Shown here one piece after another: positions 23,868 to 35,810 of a stretch of DNA of 64,000 bases. A program made the position numbers and the translations under genes. The stretch is from Limnanthes douglasii subsp. nivea (lineage: Eukaryota > Streptophyta > Magnoliopsida > Brassicales > Limnanthaceae). The DNA is taken from NCBI GenBank assembly GCA_036936605.1, contig JAUPFV010000002.1:246347305-246411304 (forward strand), read 5' to 3'. Each line of letters starts with the position of its first letter. Position 1 is the first letter of the stretch. The notes beneath the pieces are model-generated. The model was not told where the DNA came from. It made no database searches and saw nothing but the letters and a program-made list of their open reading frames with translations.

Positions 23868-24481
23868 ATATTTTTAATAAATTTTATAATATAAATAGAT
23901 AAAAAATTGGAAAACGTTTAATGAAAACCGTTACTTTTGTTAAACTCGAATTAAACTATTATATTTTAAATTATAAAAAACGTTCAATTGTCTTAATATA
24001 AATTTTTTAATCTCTAAATTATAGCAAGTCAAGTTTTGTTAATTTTTGAATTTAAAATTATAATGCTAAACTATTTTATTGCGTTGACATCCATATCCAT
24101 TATACCTTAATTCAACCAAAAGTATAGGATTAATTTTGAAGTTACTATAAACACAGCTATAAAAAAAACATAAAACCATTCATACTTTTAAAAAGCTAAC
24201 TATTTACCGTTACGATTTTATATTAAAAGGTAACTATTTACAGTTAATAAAATATAAAATCATTGAAATTAATAATAATAAAACATAAAGTCATTCATCC
24301 GATAATAAAATATTTTGAAAAAGTTAACTATTTATAGTTACGGTTTACTAAGGAAAAATAATCGAAACCATATTTTCGGATATCATAGCATAAATAATGA
24401 TTAATGAGTAAGAAGAATTTAAATGGTTTTCTTATTTGCTCATGATTTTATACCTAACAAAAAAATGAAACTAGTATAACT
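23868..24481 (+). promoter_or_regulatory. Distal upstream region of copy 2, with 238-bp loss
   Basis: At 24346/24347 the sequence jumps from CGGTTT to ACTAAGG, joining bases equivalent to 12042 and 12281. The missing segment contained part of the minisatellite, TGACGT and CCAAT. Confidence 0.6.
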
Positions 24482-24514
24482 TTGACTTGTTACATAAACA
24501 CTAGCATATAAATG
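24482..24514 (+). promoter_or_regulatory. Core promoter of copy 2: W-box and TATA
   Basis: TTGACT at 24482-24487 and TATAAATG at 24507-24514, 76 bp before the ATG. Confidence 0.6.
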
Positions 24515-24582
24515 TAAGACAAAGTTCATATCCTCCTCCGCATACATTTTGAATCAACCAAACAACGTATTACCATACAATA

Positions 24583-25164
24583 ATGGTTAAACTCAGCATT
24601 ATTTTATGTGTTCCTTTGATATTGTTAGTGATTTCAGATTATGGAACTGGAAGTGTTGAGGCAAGCGGAACGAAGAAAAACCACGCGTCGATGCAAAAAA
24701 CTGAAGAGATATTGTTCCAATCAAATATGAGATTGCATGCACATATGATTTCTAATTCCAAACGCTTGGTTCCACCGGGACCAAATCCAAGTCATCCTAC
24801 TCTACCAGATATGATTTCCAATTCCAAACGCTTGGTTCCATCCGGACCAAATCCAAGTCATCCTACATTGCCGTATATGATTTCCAATTCCAAACGCTTG
24901 GTTCCATCCGGACCAAATCCAAGTCATCCTACACTGCCTCATATGGTTTCCAATTCCAAACGCTTGGTTCCATCCGGACCAAATCCAAGTCATCCTACAC
25001 TGTCGGATATGATTTCCAATTCCAAACGTTTGGTTCCATCCGGACCAAATCCGAGTCATACTACACTGCCCGATATGACTTCCAATTCTAAACGCATGAT
25101 TCCATCTGGACCAAACCCAAGTCATCCTACACTGCCAAGTATGATTTCTAATTCCAAGCGATAG
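24583..25164 (+). CDS. CLE-like multi-peptide precursor, six repeats (copy 2)
   Basis: Precursor of 193 aa. Signal peptide 1-27, linker 28-54, six 22-residue repeats at 55-186 and the terminal MISNSKR. The two outer repeats have drifted: repeat 1 reads VPPGPNPSHP and repeat 6 RMIPSGPNPSHP. Repeat 5 ends SHT instead of SHP, a change not shared with the near-identical copy 5. All six keep the Lys-Arg pair. The gene lacks the 198-bp expansion of copy 1 and has the shortened upstream region. Function is inferred as for copy 1. Confidence 0.85.
   Translation: MVKLSIILCVPLILLVISDYGTGSVEASGTKKNHASMQKTEEILFQSNMRLHAHMISNSKRLVPPGPNPSHPTLPDMISNSKRLVPSGPNPSHPTLPYMISNSKRLVPSGPNPSHPTLPHMVSNSKRLVPSGPNPSHPTLSDMISNSKRLVPSGPNPSHTTLPDMTSNSKRMIPSGPNPSHPTLPSMISNSKR
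24745..25140 (+). repeat. Six 66-bp in-frame peptide repeats
   Basis: Because 66 is a multiple of three and the repeats lack reverse stops, a spurious antisense frame is open across them (24802-25125). Confidence 0.9.
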
Positions 25165-27226
25165 GTTCCATCTGGACTAGATCATCCTGCGCCAAGTCAT
25201 CATGGTAATCAAAGCGTGTTAAATAAATGTATTTTTGTAATGATATTTATACATTCAAATTTTATGTTATTTTATTTCCATCTCGTTAATTTTATCTTTT
25301 CCAAATTATTATAAATCTTCAATTACCATATGCAAATATCATCACCTCTGGTAAAAAAAAGATGATTTACCGATAAATCCACGACCATTTATCTTATTAC
25401 TATCTAATTGGTTTATTTCCATCCTGTAATGGTACAATCTCTCAACTTACATTATGGTACATTGATTTAAAGACTTCCCCAAGAAAAGCATGTGTCACCA
25501 ACTCTTTCTCTAGTTCCTTCTTCATCATTCTCCAACATACATATTTAATTTGTTATCTTTAGCTTTATATACGTCAATTTTCAAAATATTATTCAGTATT
25601 ATCGAAAACCTTAGAGTTTTGTGAATTAGAAACAACCCATACATAGGTAAAAAATATCATTCAGATAGACTTTGAACAACTGAAAATTTAAAATAAATCT
25701 ATGTGATTTATAACAACAAAATATATGTTTTACATAGTGTTTGCAATTCAAAAGTTTAAATAACCAAAACATTTATATGTTTTTTTATAAAGAAGTTATA
25801 GAATGGTCAATAACAATGGAAAATCAAATATTTACCAACTTTGAGGGTGTGGAATTTTATTTATTTATTTTAAATTGCAAGAAGTTGTAATGGATTGAAA
25901 CACTTTGAGGGTGTAATGAATTGAGCTTATTTTTTTGTTTATGTATTTTATTTCAAATTTAAGTACACTTTTTTAAATTGGTAAAAGGCGTAACAGATTG
26001 AAACATTTTTTGTTTTGCTTTTTGTTATTACATACATTTTATAACTTCTATATGATCTAATTTTTACAAATTTATTTTTTTATTAAACTCCTAGGTGCGA
26101 GTGCGAGTATAATTTTATGGGAAAAAAAGGAAAAACGAAAACTTGAACAGATCTAAAAAGATTCAAAAAACTTGGAGTCTTTATATCAAATAAGAACTAA
26201 TAATAATGAATGTTACTTATTGAAATAGATTCCAAACCCTAATAATGCTTCCATATAAATATTTTTAGCTGAACACGGGTAATAAAAAATGACATTATCC
26301 TTTTAGAATATATGTCTCCATTTAGCCAACTAATCACCAACTTTATTTGTCTATCTATAAACATGTTTAAATTAAATCCAAGAAGTAACGTCACTAATAT
26401 CTAATAGTTAATTCTTTTGAATCTATAACATTGACTAAAATTTCACAACATTGATCGCCACTTTGAAATCATACTCAATAATATCGACAACCAAAGACAT
26501 AGAGTAACCAACTCGCAATAAAAAATTATAGCACGATATTCTGCCATAAATCATTTTCATTTCCTTTAAAATAAGTAAAGCAAACAACTATATCCTCATT
26601 CAAATCACGTATACTTCATCTAATAACAACTATGTGATTTATAATACCAAAATATATGTTTTAAATAATGTTTGCAATTCAAAAGTTTAATTAACCAAAA
26701 CATTTATATGTTTTTTTTCTTTTGTTGTTAAAGCGGTAATCGAATGATTAATAACAATTGAAATTCACATATTTAGGAATTTTGAGGGTGTTGGAATATT
26801 TTTATTTTATTTCAAATTGGAAGAGGGTTTAATAGATTGAAACACTTTGGGGGTGTAATGGATTGAGCTTACTTTTTGTTATTATATATATTATTTTAAA
26901 TTAAAGTACATTTTTTATATTAGAAAATGGTTTAATAGATTGAAACCGTTTTATTTTCGCTTTTTGTTATTACGTACCTTTTATAAGTTCTATATAAACT
27001 CATTTTAATTTTTTTTATTAAACTCCTTGGTGCGAGTGCGACTATAATTTTATTAATAAGAAAGGACAAAACGAAAACTTGAATAGATCTGAAAAGATTA
27101 AAAAAACTTGGAGTCTTTATATCAAATAAAACTCATAATAATGAATGTCACTTATTAAAAAATATTCCAAAACCTAATAATATTTCCATGTAAAGTTTTT
27201 AGCTCAACACTAGTAATAAAAAATGA
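25165..27226. repeat. 3' flank, module a and truncated module b (unit 3, left part)
   Basis: Matches 54590-56652 closely. Module a starts at 25701 and module b at 26632. Module b stops abruptly at 27226, where the similarity jumps to R2. The rest of a normal spacer (zf-RVT fossil, R1, c, 550-bp array, CACTA, Gypsy) is absent. Confidence 0.8.
25222..25227 (+). terminator. Poly(A) signal of copy 2
   Basis: AATAAA, 58 nt after the stop. Confidence 0.5.
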
Positions 27227-27227
27227 T
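27226..27227. other. Junction of the two 29.4-kb tandem duplicates
   Basis: To the left the sequence follows module b (as far as 56652). To the right it follows R2 from TATTCTCCACCAACTC (equivalent to 10828). No clear microhomology is visible; at most ATT if one C/T change is allowed. The offset between matching bases on either side of the window (about 29.43-29.47 kb) agrees with this being the head-to-tail join. Confidence 0.75.
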
Positions 27228-27970
27228 ATTCTCCACCAACTCATTAACTAAAAACGTTGATCATCGAAAGCAAATTACAAGATCAAGGTAAAACAATACT
27301 TTATATATTTTTCAATTATTTTATGATTTAATTGAAGTTATTTTTATCAAATATAGCCTTCACTTATCGAACTTATCGTGGGTTATCAAAAGTTTATAGC
27401 TTTTTAAAATAAAACTGCTCTAATTCGTCATGTATGAAAATCGATATTATTCACTGTTATTTATTATGTGCCACAAGTGATAGTTGTCAGAAATATAGTT
27501 ATACTTAATTTTTTTTTCTTGTACTTGTTATACTTTATATCACATGAAGCTTACGAGCACACATAATTTTTATGTACAAAATATTTAAAAAAAAACCACA
27601 ATACATATAACAAAAATAGAAAAATAACTAAAACGTCGATGTCATGAATAGAGACCGTATGGTTATATGTATCCATCAAACAAGATAATGTGACAATTAA
27701 ATTTAAGAGCAATGATAATATTGGTCTTATTTTTTAGACTTTTACCATCAGTTATTAGATTATCAAATCGGTTCAATATTTGAGAGATTTAATATGTAAA
27801 AAAACTTTATCACAAATACAATTATCATTCATTTATCTTTAATGCATTTAAACTCTATTTTTTATCGGTATTTTACTTATTTTCTCTAACTTGTTTGCAT
27901 ATCATTTATGGTTTGGGACAAAATCAAATCATTATATTATTTTTAATTTATTCATATTTCTTCTCCGTTC
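27227..27970. repeat. Block R2, 3' part only (unit 3)
   Basis: Second half of R2. An 11-bp duplication, CACTTATCGAACTTATCG, occurs near 27360 and is not in the other R2 copies. No gene. Confidence 0.7.
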
Positions 27971-28824
27971 ATATTTTTAATAAATTTTATAATATAAATA
28001 GATAAAAATTTGGAAAAAATTTGATGAAAACCGTTACTTTTGTTAAAACTCGAATTAAACTATTATATTTTAAATTATAAAAAACGTTAAATTGTCTTAA
28101 TATAAATTTTTTAATCTCTAAACTATAGTAAGTCAAAGTTTTGTTAATTTTTGAATTTAAAATGATAATGCTAAACTATTTTATTGCGTTGACATCCATA
28201 TCCATTATACCTTAATTCAACCAAAAGTATAGGATTAATTTTGAAGTTACTATAAACACAACTATAAAAGAACATAAAACCATTCATACTTTTAAAAAGC
28301 TAACTATTTACCGTTACGATTTTATATTAAAAGGTAACTATTTACCGTCAATAAAATATAAAATCATTGAAATTAATAATAATAAAACATACAGTCATTC
28401 ATCCGATAATAATATATTTTGAAAAAGTTAACTATTTATAGTTACGATTTTGTATAAAAAGTTAACTATTTAGAGTTACGGTTTTATATAAAATATTATT
28501 ATATTTTAATATATTTTTAAAAGTAATATATAATATATGAATTTTATTTTTTTATTTTTAACAATAATGTAAACCAGTCATTCTATTTTTATCCTAAAAT
28601 ATATTAATATTTTAAGTAATAAAATTAATTTAGGAAACAAAACTAATTGGAATCCGAATAAATCCACAATGACGTACCACGACCAATCTACTAAGGAAAA
28701 ATAATCAAAACCATATTTTCGGATAGCATAGCATAAATAATGATTAGTGAGTAAGAAGAATTTAAATGGTTTTCTTATTCGCTGATGATTTTATACCTAA
28801 CAAAAAAATGAAGCTAGTATAACT
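27971..28824 (+). promoter_or_regulatory. Distal upstream region of copy 3, full length
   Basis: It retains the minisatellite and CCAAT (28683-28687) and the adjacent TGACGT, so it resembles copies 1 and 4 rather than 2 and 5. Confidence 0.45.
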
Positions 28825-28857
28825 TTGACTTGTTACATAAACACTAGCATATAAATG
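28825..28857 (+). promoter_or_regulatory. Core promoter of copy 3: W-box and TATA
   Basis: TTGACT at 28825-28830 and TATAAATG at 28850-28857. The leader is 3 nt shorter (one CTC lost), so the TATA is 73 bp before the ATG. Confidence 0.6.
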
Positions 28858-28922
28858 TAAGACAAAGTTTATATCCTCCGCATACATTTTGAATCAACCA
28901 AACAACGTATTACCATACAATA

Positions 28923-29504
28923 ATGGTTAAACTCAACATTATTTTATGTGTTCCTTTGATATTGTTAGTGATTTCAGATTATGGAACTGGAAGTGTTGAG
29001 GCAAGCGGAACGAAGAAAAACCACGCGTCGATGCAAAAAGCTGAAGAAATATTGTTCCAATCAAATGTGAGATTGCATGCACATATGATTTCTAATTCCA
29101 AACGCTTGGTTCCATCCGGACCAAATCCAAGTCATCCTACACTACCAGATATGATTACCAATTCCAAACGCTTGGTTCCATCCGGACCAAATCCAAGTCA
29201 TCCTACATTGCCGTATATGATTTCCAATTCCAAACGCTTGGTTCCATCCGGACCAAATCCAAGTCATCCTACACTGCCTCATATTGTTTCCAATTCCAAA
29301 CGCTTGGTTCCATCCGGACCAAATCCAAGTCATCCTACACTGCCGGATACGATTTCCAATTCCAAACGTTTGGTTCCATCTGGACCAAATCCGAGTCATC
29401 CTACACTGCCCGATATGACTTCCAATTCTAAACACTTGGTTCCATCTGGACCAAACCCAAGTCATCCTACACTGCCAAGTATGATTTCTAATTCCAAGCG
29501 ATAG
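28923..29504 (+). CDS. CLE-like multi-peptide precursor, six repeats (copy 3)
   Basis: Precursor of 193 aa with the same domain order. It begins MVKLNIILC where other copies have MVKLS. The repeats are the most regular at the peptide core: all six read LVPSGPNPSHP. Variation falls in the spacer residues instead (MITNS in repeat 2, IVSNS in 4, TISNS in 5). Repeat 6 has KH instead of KR. This is probably the same gene as the partial copy at 1-45, seen in the second 29.4-kb duplicate. Confidence 0.85.
   Translation: MVKLNIILCVPLILLVISDYGTGSVEASGTKKNHASMQKAEEILFQSNVRLHAHMISNSKRLVPSGPNPSHPTLPDMITNSKRLVPSGPNPSHPTLPYMISNSKRLVPSGPNPSHPTLPHIVSNSKRLVPSGPNPSHPTLPDTISNSKRLVPSGPNPSHPTLPDMTSNSKHLVPSGPNPSHPTLPSMISNSKR
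29085..29480 (+). repeat. Six 66-bp in-frame peptide repeats
   Basis: Residues 55-186 of copy 3. Later repeats use TCT and CCG codons not seen in the central ones, so the ends of the repeat block are older than its middle. Confidence 0.9.
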
Positions 29505-30055
29505 GTTCCATCTGGACTAGATCATCCTGCGCCAAGTCATCATGGTAATCAAAGCGTATTAAATAAATGTATTTTTATAATGATATTTATACATTCAAAT
29601 TTTATGTTATTTTATTTCCATCTCGTTAATTTTATCTTTTCCAAATTATTATAAATCTTCAATTACCATATGCAAATATCATCACCTCTAGTAAAAAAAG
29701 ATTATTTATCGATAAATCCACGACCATTTATCTTATTACTATCTAATTGGTTTATTTCCATCCTGTAATGGTACAATCTCTCAACTTACATTATGGTACA
29801 TTGATTTAAAGACTTCCCCCAAGAAAAGCATGTGTCACCAACTCTTTCTCTAGTTCCTTCTTCATCATTCTCCAACATACATATTTAATTTGTTATCTTT
29901 AGCTTTATATACGTCAATTTTCAAAATATTATTCAATATTATCGAAAACCTTAGAGTTTTGTGAATTGGAAACAACCCATATATAGGTAAAAAATACAAC
30001 TCTAAAAAATATCATTCAGATAGACTTTGAACAACTGAAACTTTAAAATAAATCT
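29505..30055. other. 3' flank of copy 3
   Basis: Equivalent to 46-596, including the decayed post-stop repeat. Nothing else recognised. Confidence 0.6.
29562..29567 (+). terminator. Poly(A) signal of copy 3
   Basis: AATAAA, 58 nt after the stop. Confidence 0.5.
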
Positions 30056-31906
30056 ATGTGATTTATAACAACAAAATATATGTTTTACATAGTGTTTGCA
30101 ATTCAAAAGTTTAAATAACCAAAACATTTATATGTTTTTTTATAAAGAAGTTTTAGAATGGTCAATAACAATGGAAAATCAAATATTTACCAACTTTGAG
30201 GGTGTGGAATTTTATTTATTTATTTTAAATTGGAAGAGGTTGTAATGGATTGAAACACTTTGAGGGTGTAATGAATTGAGCTTATTTTTTGTTTATGTAT
30301 TTTGTTTCAAATTTAAGTACACTTTTTTAAACTAGTAAAAGGCGTAACAGATTGAAACATTTTTTGTTTTGCTTTTTGTTATTACATACATTTTATAACT
30401 TCTATATGATCTAATTTTTACAAATTTATTTTTTTCTTAAACTCCTAGGTGCGAGTGCGAGTATAATTTTTTGAAAAAAAAAGGAAAAACGAAAACTTGA
30501 ACAGATCTAAAAAGATTAAAAAAACTTGGAGTCTTTATATCAAATAAGAACTAATAATAATGAATGTTACTTATTGAAATAGATTCCAAACCCTAATAAT
30601 GCTTCCATATAAATATTTTTAGCTGAACACGGGTAATAAAAAAATGACATTATCCTTTTAGAATATATGTCTCCATTTAGCCAACTAATCACCAACTTTA
30701 TTTGTCTATCTATAAACATGTTTAAATTAAATCCAAGAAGTAACGTCACTAATATTTAATAGTTATTTCTTTTGAATCTATAACATGGACTAAAATTTCA
30801 CAACATTGATCGCCACTTTGAAATCATACTCAATAATATCGACAACCAAAGACATAGAGTAACCAACTCGCAATAAAAAATTATAGCACGATATACTGCC
30901 ATAAATCATTTTCATTTCCTTGAAAATAAGTAAAGCAAACAACTATATCCTCATTCAAATCACGTATACTTCATCTAATAACAACTATGTGATTTATAAT
31001 ACCAAAATATATGTTTTAAATAATGTTTGCAATTCAAAAGTTTAATTAACCAAAACATTTATATGTTTTTTTCTTTTGTTGTTAAAGCGGTAATAGAATG
31101 ATTAATAACAATCGAAATTCTCATATTTAGGAATTTTGAGGGTGTTGGAATATTTTTAGTTTATTTCAAATTGGAAGAGGGTTTAATAGATTGAAACACT
31201 TTGCGGGTGTAATGGATTGATCTTATTTTTTGTTATTATATATATTATTTTAAATTAAAGTCCATTTTTTTAATTAGAAAAGGGTGTAATTGATTGATAC
31301 AGTTTTATTTTCGCTTTTTGTTATTACGTACATTTTATAAGTTCTATATAAACTAATTTTAATTTTTTTTATAAAACTCCTCGGTGCGAGTGCGACTATA
31401 ATTTTATTAATAAGAAAGGACAAAACGAAAACTTGAACAGATCTGAAAAGATTCAAAAAACTTGGAGTCTTTATATCAAATAAAACTCATAATAATGAAT
31501 GTCACTTATTAAAAAATATTCCAAAACCTAATAATATTTCCATGTAAAGTTTTTAGCTCAACACTAGTAATAAAAAATGACATTATCCTCTTATAATTTA
31601 TGTCTCCATTTAGCCAACCACTCACCATCTTTATTTGTCTCTCTATATACATGTTTATATTTAATCCAAGATCTAAGATCACTAATATCCAATTGTTAAT
31701 TTTTATGAAATAAAAACTTGGAATAAAATTTCACAACATTAATCGCCACATTAAAATCCTCATCAATATTATCAACAACCAAAGTAACCAACTTGCAATA
31801 ACAAATGTTAGCACAATATTTTATCCATAAATCATTTTCCTTTCATTTAAATTAAGTAATACAAACAACTATATCCTCATTCGCATAACGTATACTTCAT
31901 CCAACG
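30056..31906. repeat. Modules a and b (unit 4)
   Basis: Module a at 30056-30986 and module b at 30987-31906. By my reading nearly identical to 597-2447. Confidence 0.7.
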
Positions 31907-32049
31907 GTACATTCGTCCTTGCGACATGAACCATCAAACTAAGTTTCAAATGACTTTTAAGAGTTTAAATCCACCATATCTATTTACCTAATTATGACCA
32001 AAATACAATTAAAATGAAATTTAAGACAGTTAATCACCTTCATATTGTA

Positions 32050-32298
32050 TTAGGAATACAAAAAGTCATCACGTAAACAAATATGGTCCAAAATCTCATG
32101 TTGAGAGCTTTTGTAGCATACACATTTTGATGCAAGTTGAATTCTAATAAAATTAATTTGATCATTTTTTGCTAGTTCGCAATAGACAACCTTCCAAACC
32201 GAAAAGAAAAATTTATGAGGAACTATAAGTGTCCATATTGTATCATAATAATAAATCATATATTCGTAAAAATATCCTAATAATTTATGCATTTTCAA
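32050..32298 (-). pseudogene. zf-RVT fossil (unit 4)
   Basis: Duplicate of the fragment at 2591-2839 with the same protein sequence. The frame is open but has no partner domains. Confidence 0.55.
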
Positions 32299-34863
32299 TC
32301 TATTCTTTTTGTCATTTCAATAATTTAACCTAATAATAAATCATATGTTTATAACTAAAAATAATAGTCTTTTCCATCTATTTTATTTATCATTTCAATG
32401 ATTTGTCTTAATAATAAACCATATATTTGTGATCAGAGATAATAAATAGAGAGTAAATATTAATTTTACATATTTCAATTTACTAAAAGACTCGTAATCA
32501 TTATAAAATTACAAAACATACAAATAATTTCGAATATTGTTTCATCATTTATTAAAACTAGGTTTACTTAATAACATGAAATTCAAAGGTTTGATTAACT
32601 AAAACATGTGTATACGTTTTTATTTTTGTTGTTAGATTGTTAGTTACGTATTTAGGAGAGGTAACAAACCATTGATATTTCAAATATATTATTTATTTCC
32701 TCGAATTGTATATGGATTGAAATATTTTTTGTTTTTGTTATAATTGATCCAAATTTGTACAAATTAGATATGAATTATTTTAGAAAAAAATCCTATTTGA
32801 GTTTAAAACTTTTGTTTAATAAAAAAATTAACAATTTCAAATGTATTACAAATATTTACAGTTTTATTTTAATTATTTTGCAATTTTCAAAAACTTAATA
32901 TAAGGTATTAATACAAGTTTAGTTGTTGATTGAATTTATTTTATTAATAATTAATGAAAGATTGAAAAAAACATTATCAATTTTAGCTAAAATATATCCA
33001 TTCTATTTTTAATATATGTATTCGGTTTCGATTTTTTTTTATAAATAAAAATCGTTATAAAATTAAAAAATAACATACATAGTAAAAACATACATGATTA
33101 ATTTGTTACCTGTATATTAAAATATTATTTAGATTTGCTAAGACCTATTCTCGACCAACTCATTAACTAAAAACATTCTATCATCGATAGCAAATTACAA
33201 GATCAAGGTAAAACAATACTCTATATATATTTAAATTATTTTATAATTTAATTAAGTTATTTTTATCAAATATAGCATGTACTTATGGTGGGTTATCAAA
33301 ATTTTATAGCTTTTTAAAGTAAAACTGCTCTAATTCGTCACGTATAGAAATCGATATTATTCACTGTTATTTATTATGTGCCACAAGTGATAGTTGTCCG
33401 AAATATAGTTATACTAAAAATTTATTTTTTTCTTGTACTTGTTATACTTTATGTCACATGAAGTTCAGAGCACACATAATTCTTATGTACAAAATATGTT
33501 TAAAGAACCACAACACATATAACAAAAGTAAAAAAAAATAACTAAAAAATCGATGGTGTCGATGTCATGAATAGAAACCATATGGTTATATGTATCCATC
33601 CAACAAGATAAGGTGACAGTTAAATTTAAGAACAATTAAAATATGGGTGAAGCTATTTCCTCCGTAAGATTTTTTATTTCCCCCATATTTCGAAATATAC
33701 TCCACTTTGTTATTTCCTCCTTAAGAAAAATTATTAATTTACCCTTATTTTAATTTTACTTCAAAAACTCATATTTACCTTCTTCTCCAGCAACCATTCA
33801 AACACCAAATTTACCTTAATTGTTTTCCAGCAACCTTCTACTCATCATATTTACTTCCACCCATAAACTCTAATCCAATATAAATACACAGTCATCAATT
33901 TTTTTAATCGAGAAAAAAAAACCTAGCGACTACTTTCGATGCAAGCAATCTATCAAAGGTAAAAATCTCTCTTAAATCTTTTTTTAATTTATCGGTTGGC
34001 AAGAGTTCCATGAAATTGGCTGTACAATGAATAACGAGTTCCACAAACTCGATATGCTGAAAAATTACAATTCCCCAACTCCTTTGCTATGATTTTTTTT
34101 AAATTGGTTTCCTATATATTGAGTTCCATGAATAGATTTGTTGTTTTTTATCAAATTAATTTTATAAAACTTTAGAAATTTGTTTTTATTTGTTTATTTA
34201 TTTATTTAAAAAAATTAACTTGTTTTTTATTTCTCACTCTCCAATATATGTTTGTTGTCATTTTTACAAGATTAAATTGTCTTTTTGGTTGATTTGGTGA
34301 TGTTTTGAGGTGTTTGGATCTTTGGTTGGAGTGTCTTCCTTCTTCATGATTAATTTTTAAGAAATTTGAGTTTTTTTTGTTTTTAGGGTTTAATTTTAGA
34401 AGTTAAATGATATATGTTCGCTGTAATTTGACTTGATGATATGTTTGTTGGAATAAGGGTTGGATAGTGGATAGTGGCATCAAAATATAAATTAAAAAGT
34501 AAATTAAGGACAAAAAAGTAAAAACAAATGTTGAGTATTCTTTTAGAAATTTGAGATGGAGGAAATAATAAATCTTATGGAGGAAATAGCTTCACCCTTA
34601 AAATATTGGTATTATTTTTTAGACTTTTACCATCAGTTATTAGATTATTATAGTTAAATACTTGAGAGATTTAATATGTAAAAAAACTTTATCAAGAATA
34701 AAATTATCATTTATTTATCTTTAATGCATTTAAAACTGCATTTAAACTCTATTATATATCGGTATTTTATTTATTTTCTCTAACTTGTTTGCATATCATT
34801 TATGGTCTGAGACCAAACCAAATCATTATATTGTTTTAAATCTATTCATATTTCTTCTCTGTT
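32229..34863. repeat. Block R1 interrupted by MULE-like element (unit 4)
   Basis: Duplicate of 2770-5405. Confidence 0.75.
33645..34597. mobile_element. MULE-like element, duplicated copy, 953 bp
   Basis: Same insertion as 4186-5139, flanked by TTAAAATAT at 33636-33644 and 34598-34606. It differs by one missing T in a T-run and a C/T change near 34110. The identical site and flanks show it was copied by the segmental duplication, not by a second transposition. Confidence 0.85.
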
Positions 34864-35177
34864 AATGTCGCATAATATTTTTTAACTTCTAAGTTCAATT
34901 AATTTGCAATGTCAATGTTTATTTGTAATATTTATCAATATATATTTATTATTAAAGATGATAGTCTTATGCTTAGATGTTAATTTTTATTGTTTGAATT
35001 TACTATAAAACAAGTTATTTTATATTTTTTGTTATTTAAATTTTAGATATGTTTGTTTTAATATTTAAAAATTATCAAATTACATATACTAATACAAATA
35101 ATTTAGAACATTATATAATGATTTTGTAAGATATTACATGATTTTTAAAAATATATAGCATTTATAATATAAAAAAA
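34864..35177. other. AT-rich spacer
   Basis: Equivalent to 5406-5712. Nothing recognised. Confidence 0.5.
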
Positions 35178-35579
35178 TATGTTTGAAATAATGGTTTGCA
35201 ATTTAAAAGTTTAATTAACCAAAACATTTATATTATTTTTCTTTTGTTGTTAAAGGGGTTTTTGAATGGTCAATACCAATGAAATTCACATATTTAGGAA
35301 TTTTGAGGGTGTTGAATAGTTTTATTTTATTTCAAATTGGAAGATGGTTTAATAGATTGAAAAACTTGGAGGGTGTAATAGACCGAGCTTATTTTTTTTT
35401 TATATTTTATTTCAAATATAAGTACCTTTTTTAAATTGGAAAAGGGTGTAACAGATTGAAAAATGTTTATTTTTTGTTTTTGTTATTACGTACATTTATA
35501 ATTTCTATATGAACTATTTGTTACAAATTTATATTTTTATAAACCTCCTTGGTGGGAGTGCGAGTATAATTTTATTAGT
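35178..35579. repeat. Partial module c (unit 4)
   Basis: Duplicate of 5713-6120. The T-run after GAGCTTA differs in length from the first copy. Confidence 0.65.
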
Positions 35580-35754
35580 TTTTCTTATTACGTACAAATT
35601 TATTTATTTTTCATTTTAAATGTATAGTTTATTTTTTAAATCGTTATAAAATTAAATTCATAAATTCATAGTTTGTGAGGTACGATCTTTCGTTTTTAAT
35701 TAATTTTGATATTAACCATTTAATCTAAATTAATTATATAATAGAAACTAATTA

Positions 35755-35772
35755 ATATATATATATATATAT
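35755..35772. repeat. (AT)n microsatellite, 18 bp
   Basis: Same length as its duplicate at 6289. Confidence 0.9.
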
Positions 35773-35810
35773 TAAATATCAAATAATCAATTTATTAATT
35801 GCGGTATTTA

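Larger units (their letters stand above)
1..27226 (+). repeat. 29.4-kb tandem duplicate, first copy (left end outside window)
   Basis: It matches 29460-56652 base for base with only scattered substitutions and a few indels. Its left ~2.2 kb should lie before the window. Confidence 0.85.

Noticed and set aside
25165..28922. Simple internal deletion of about 8 kb in one array unit
   Set aside because: The same break is explained without an extra event as the join between the two 29.4-kb duplicates.
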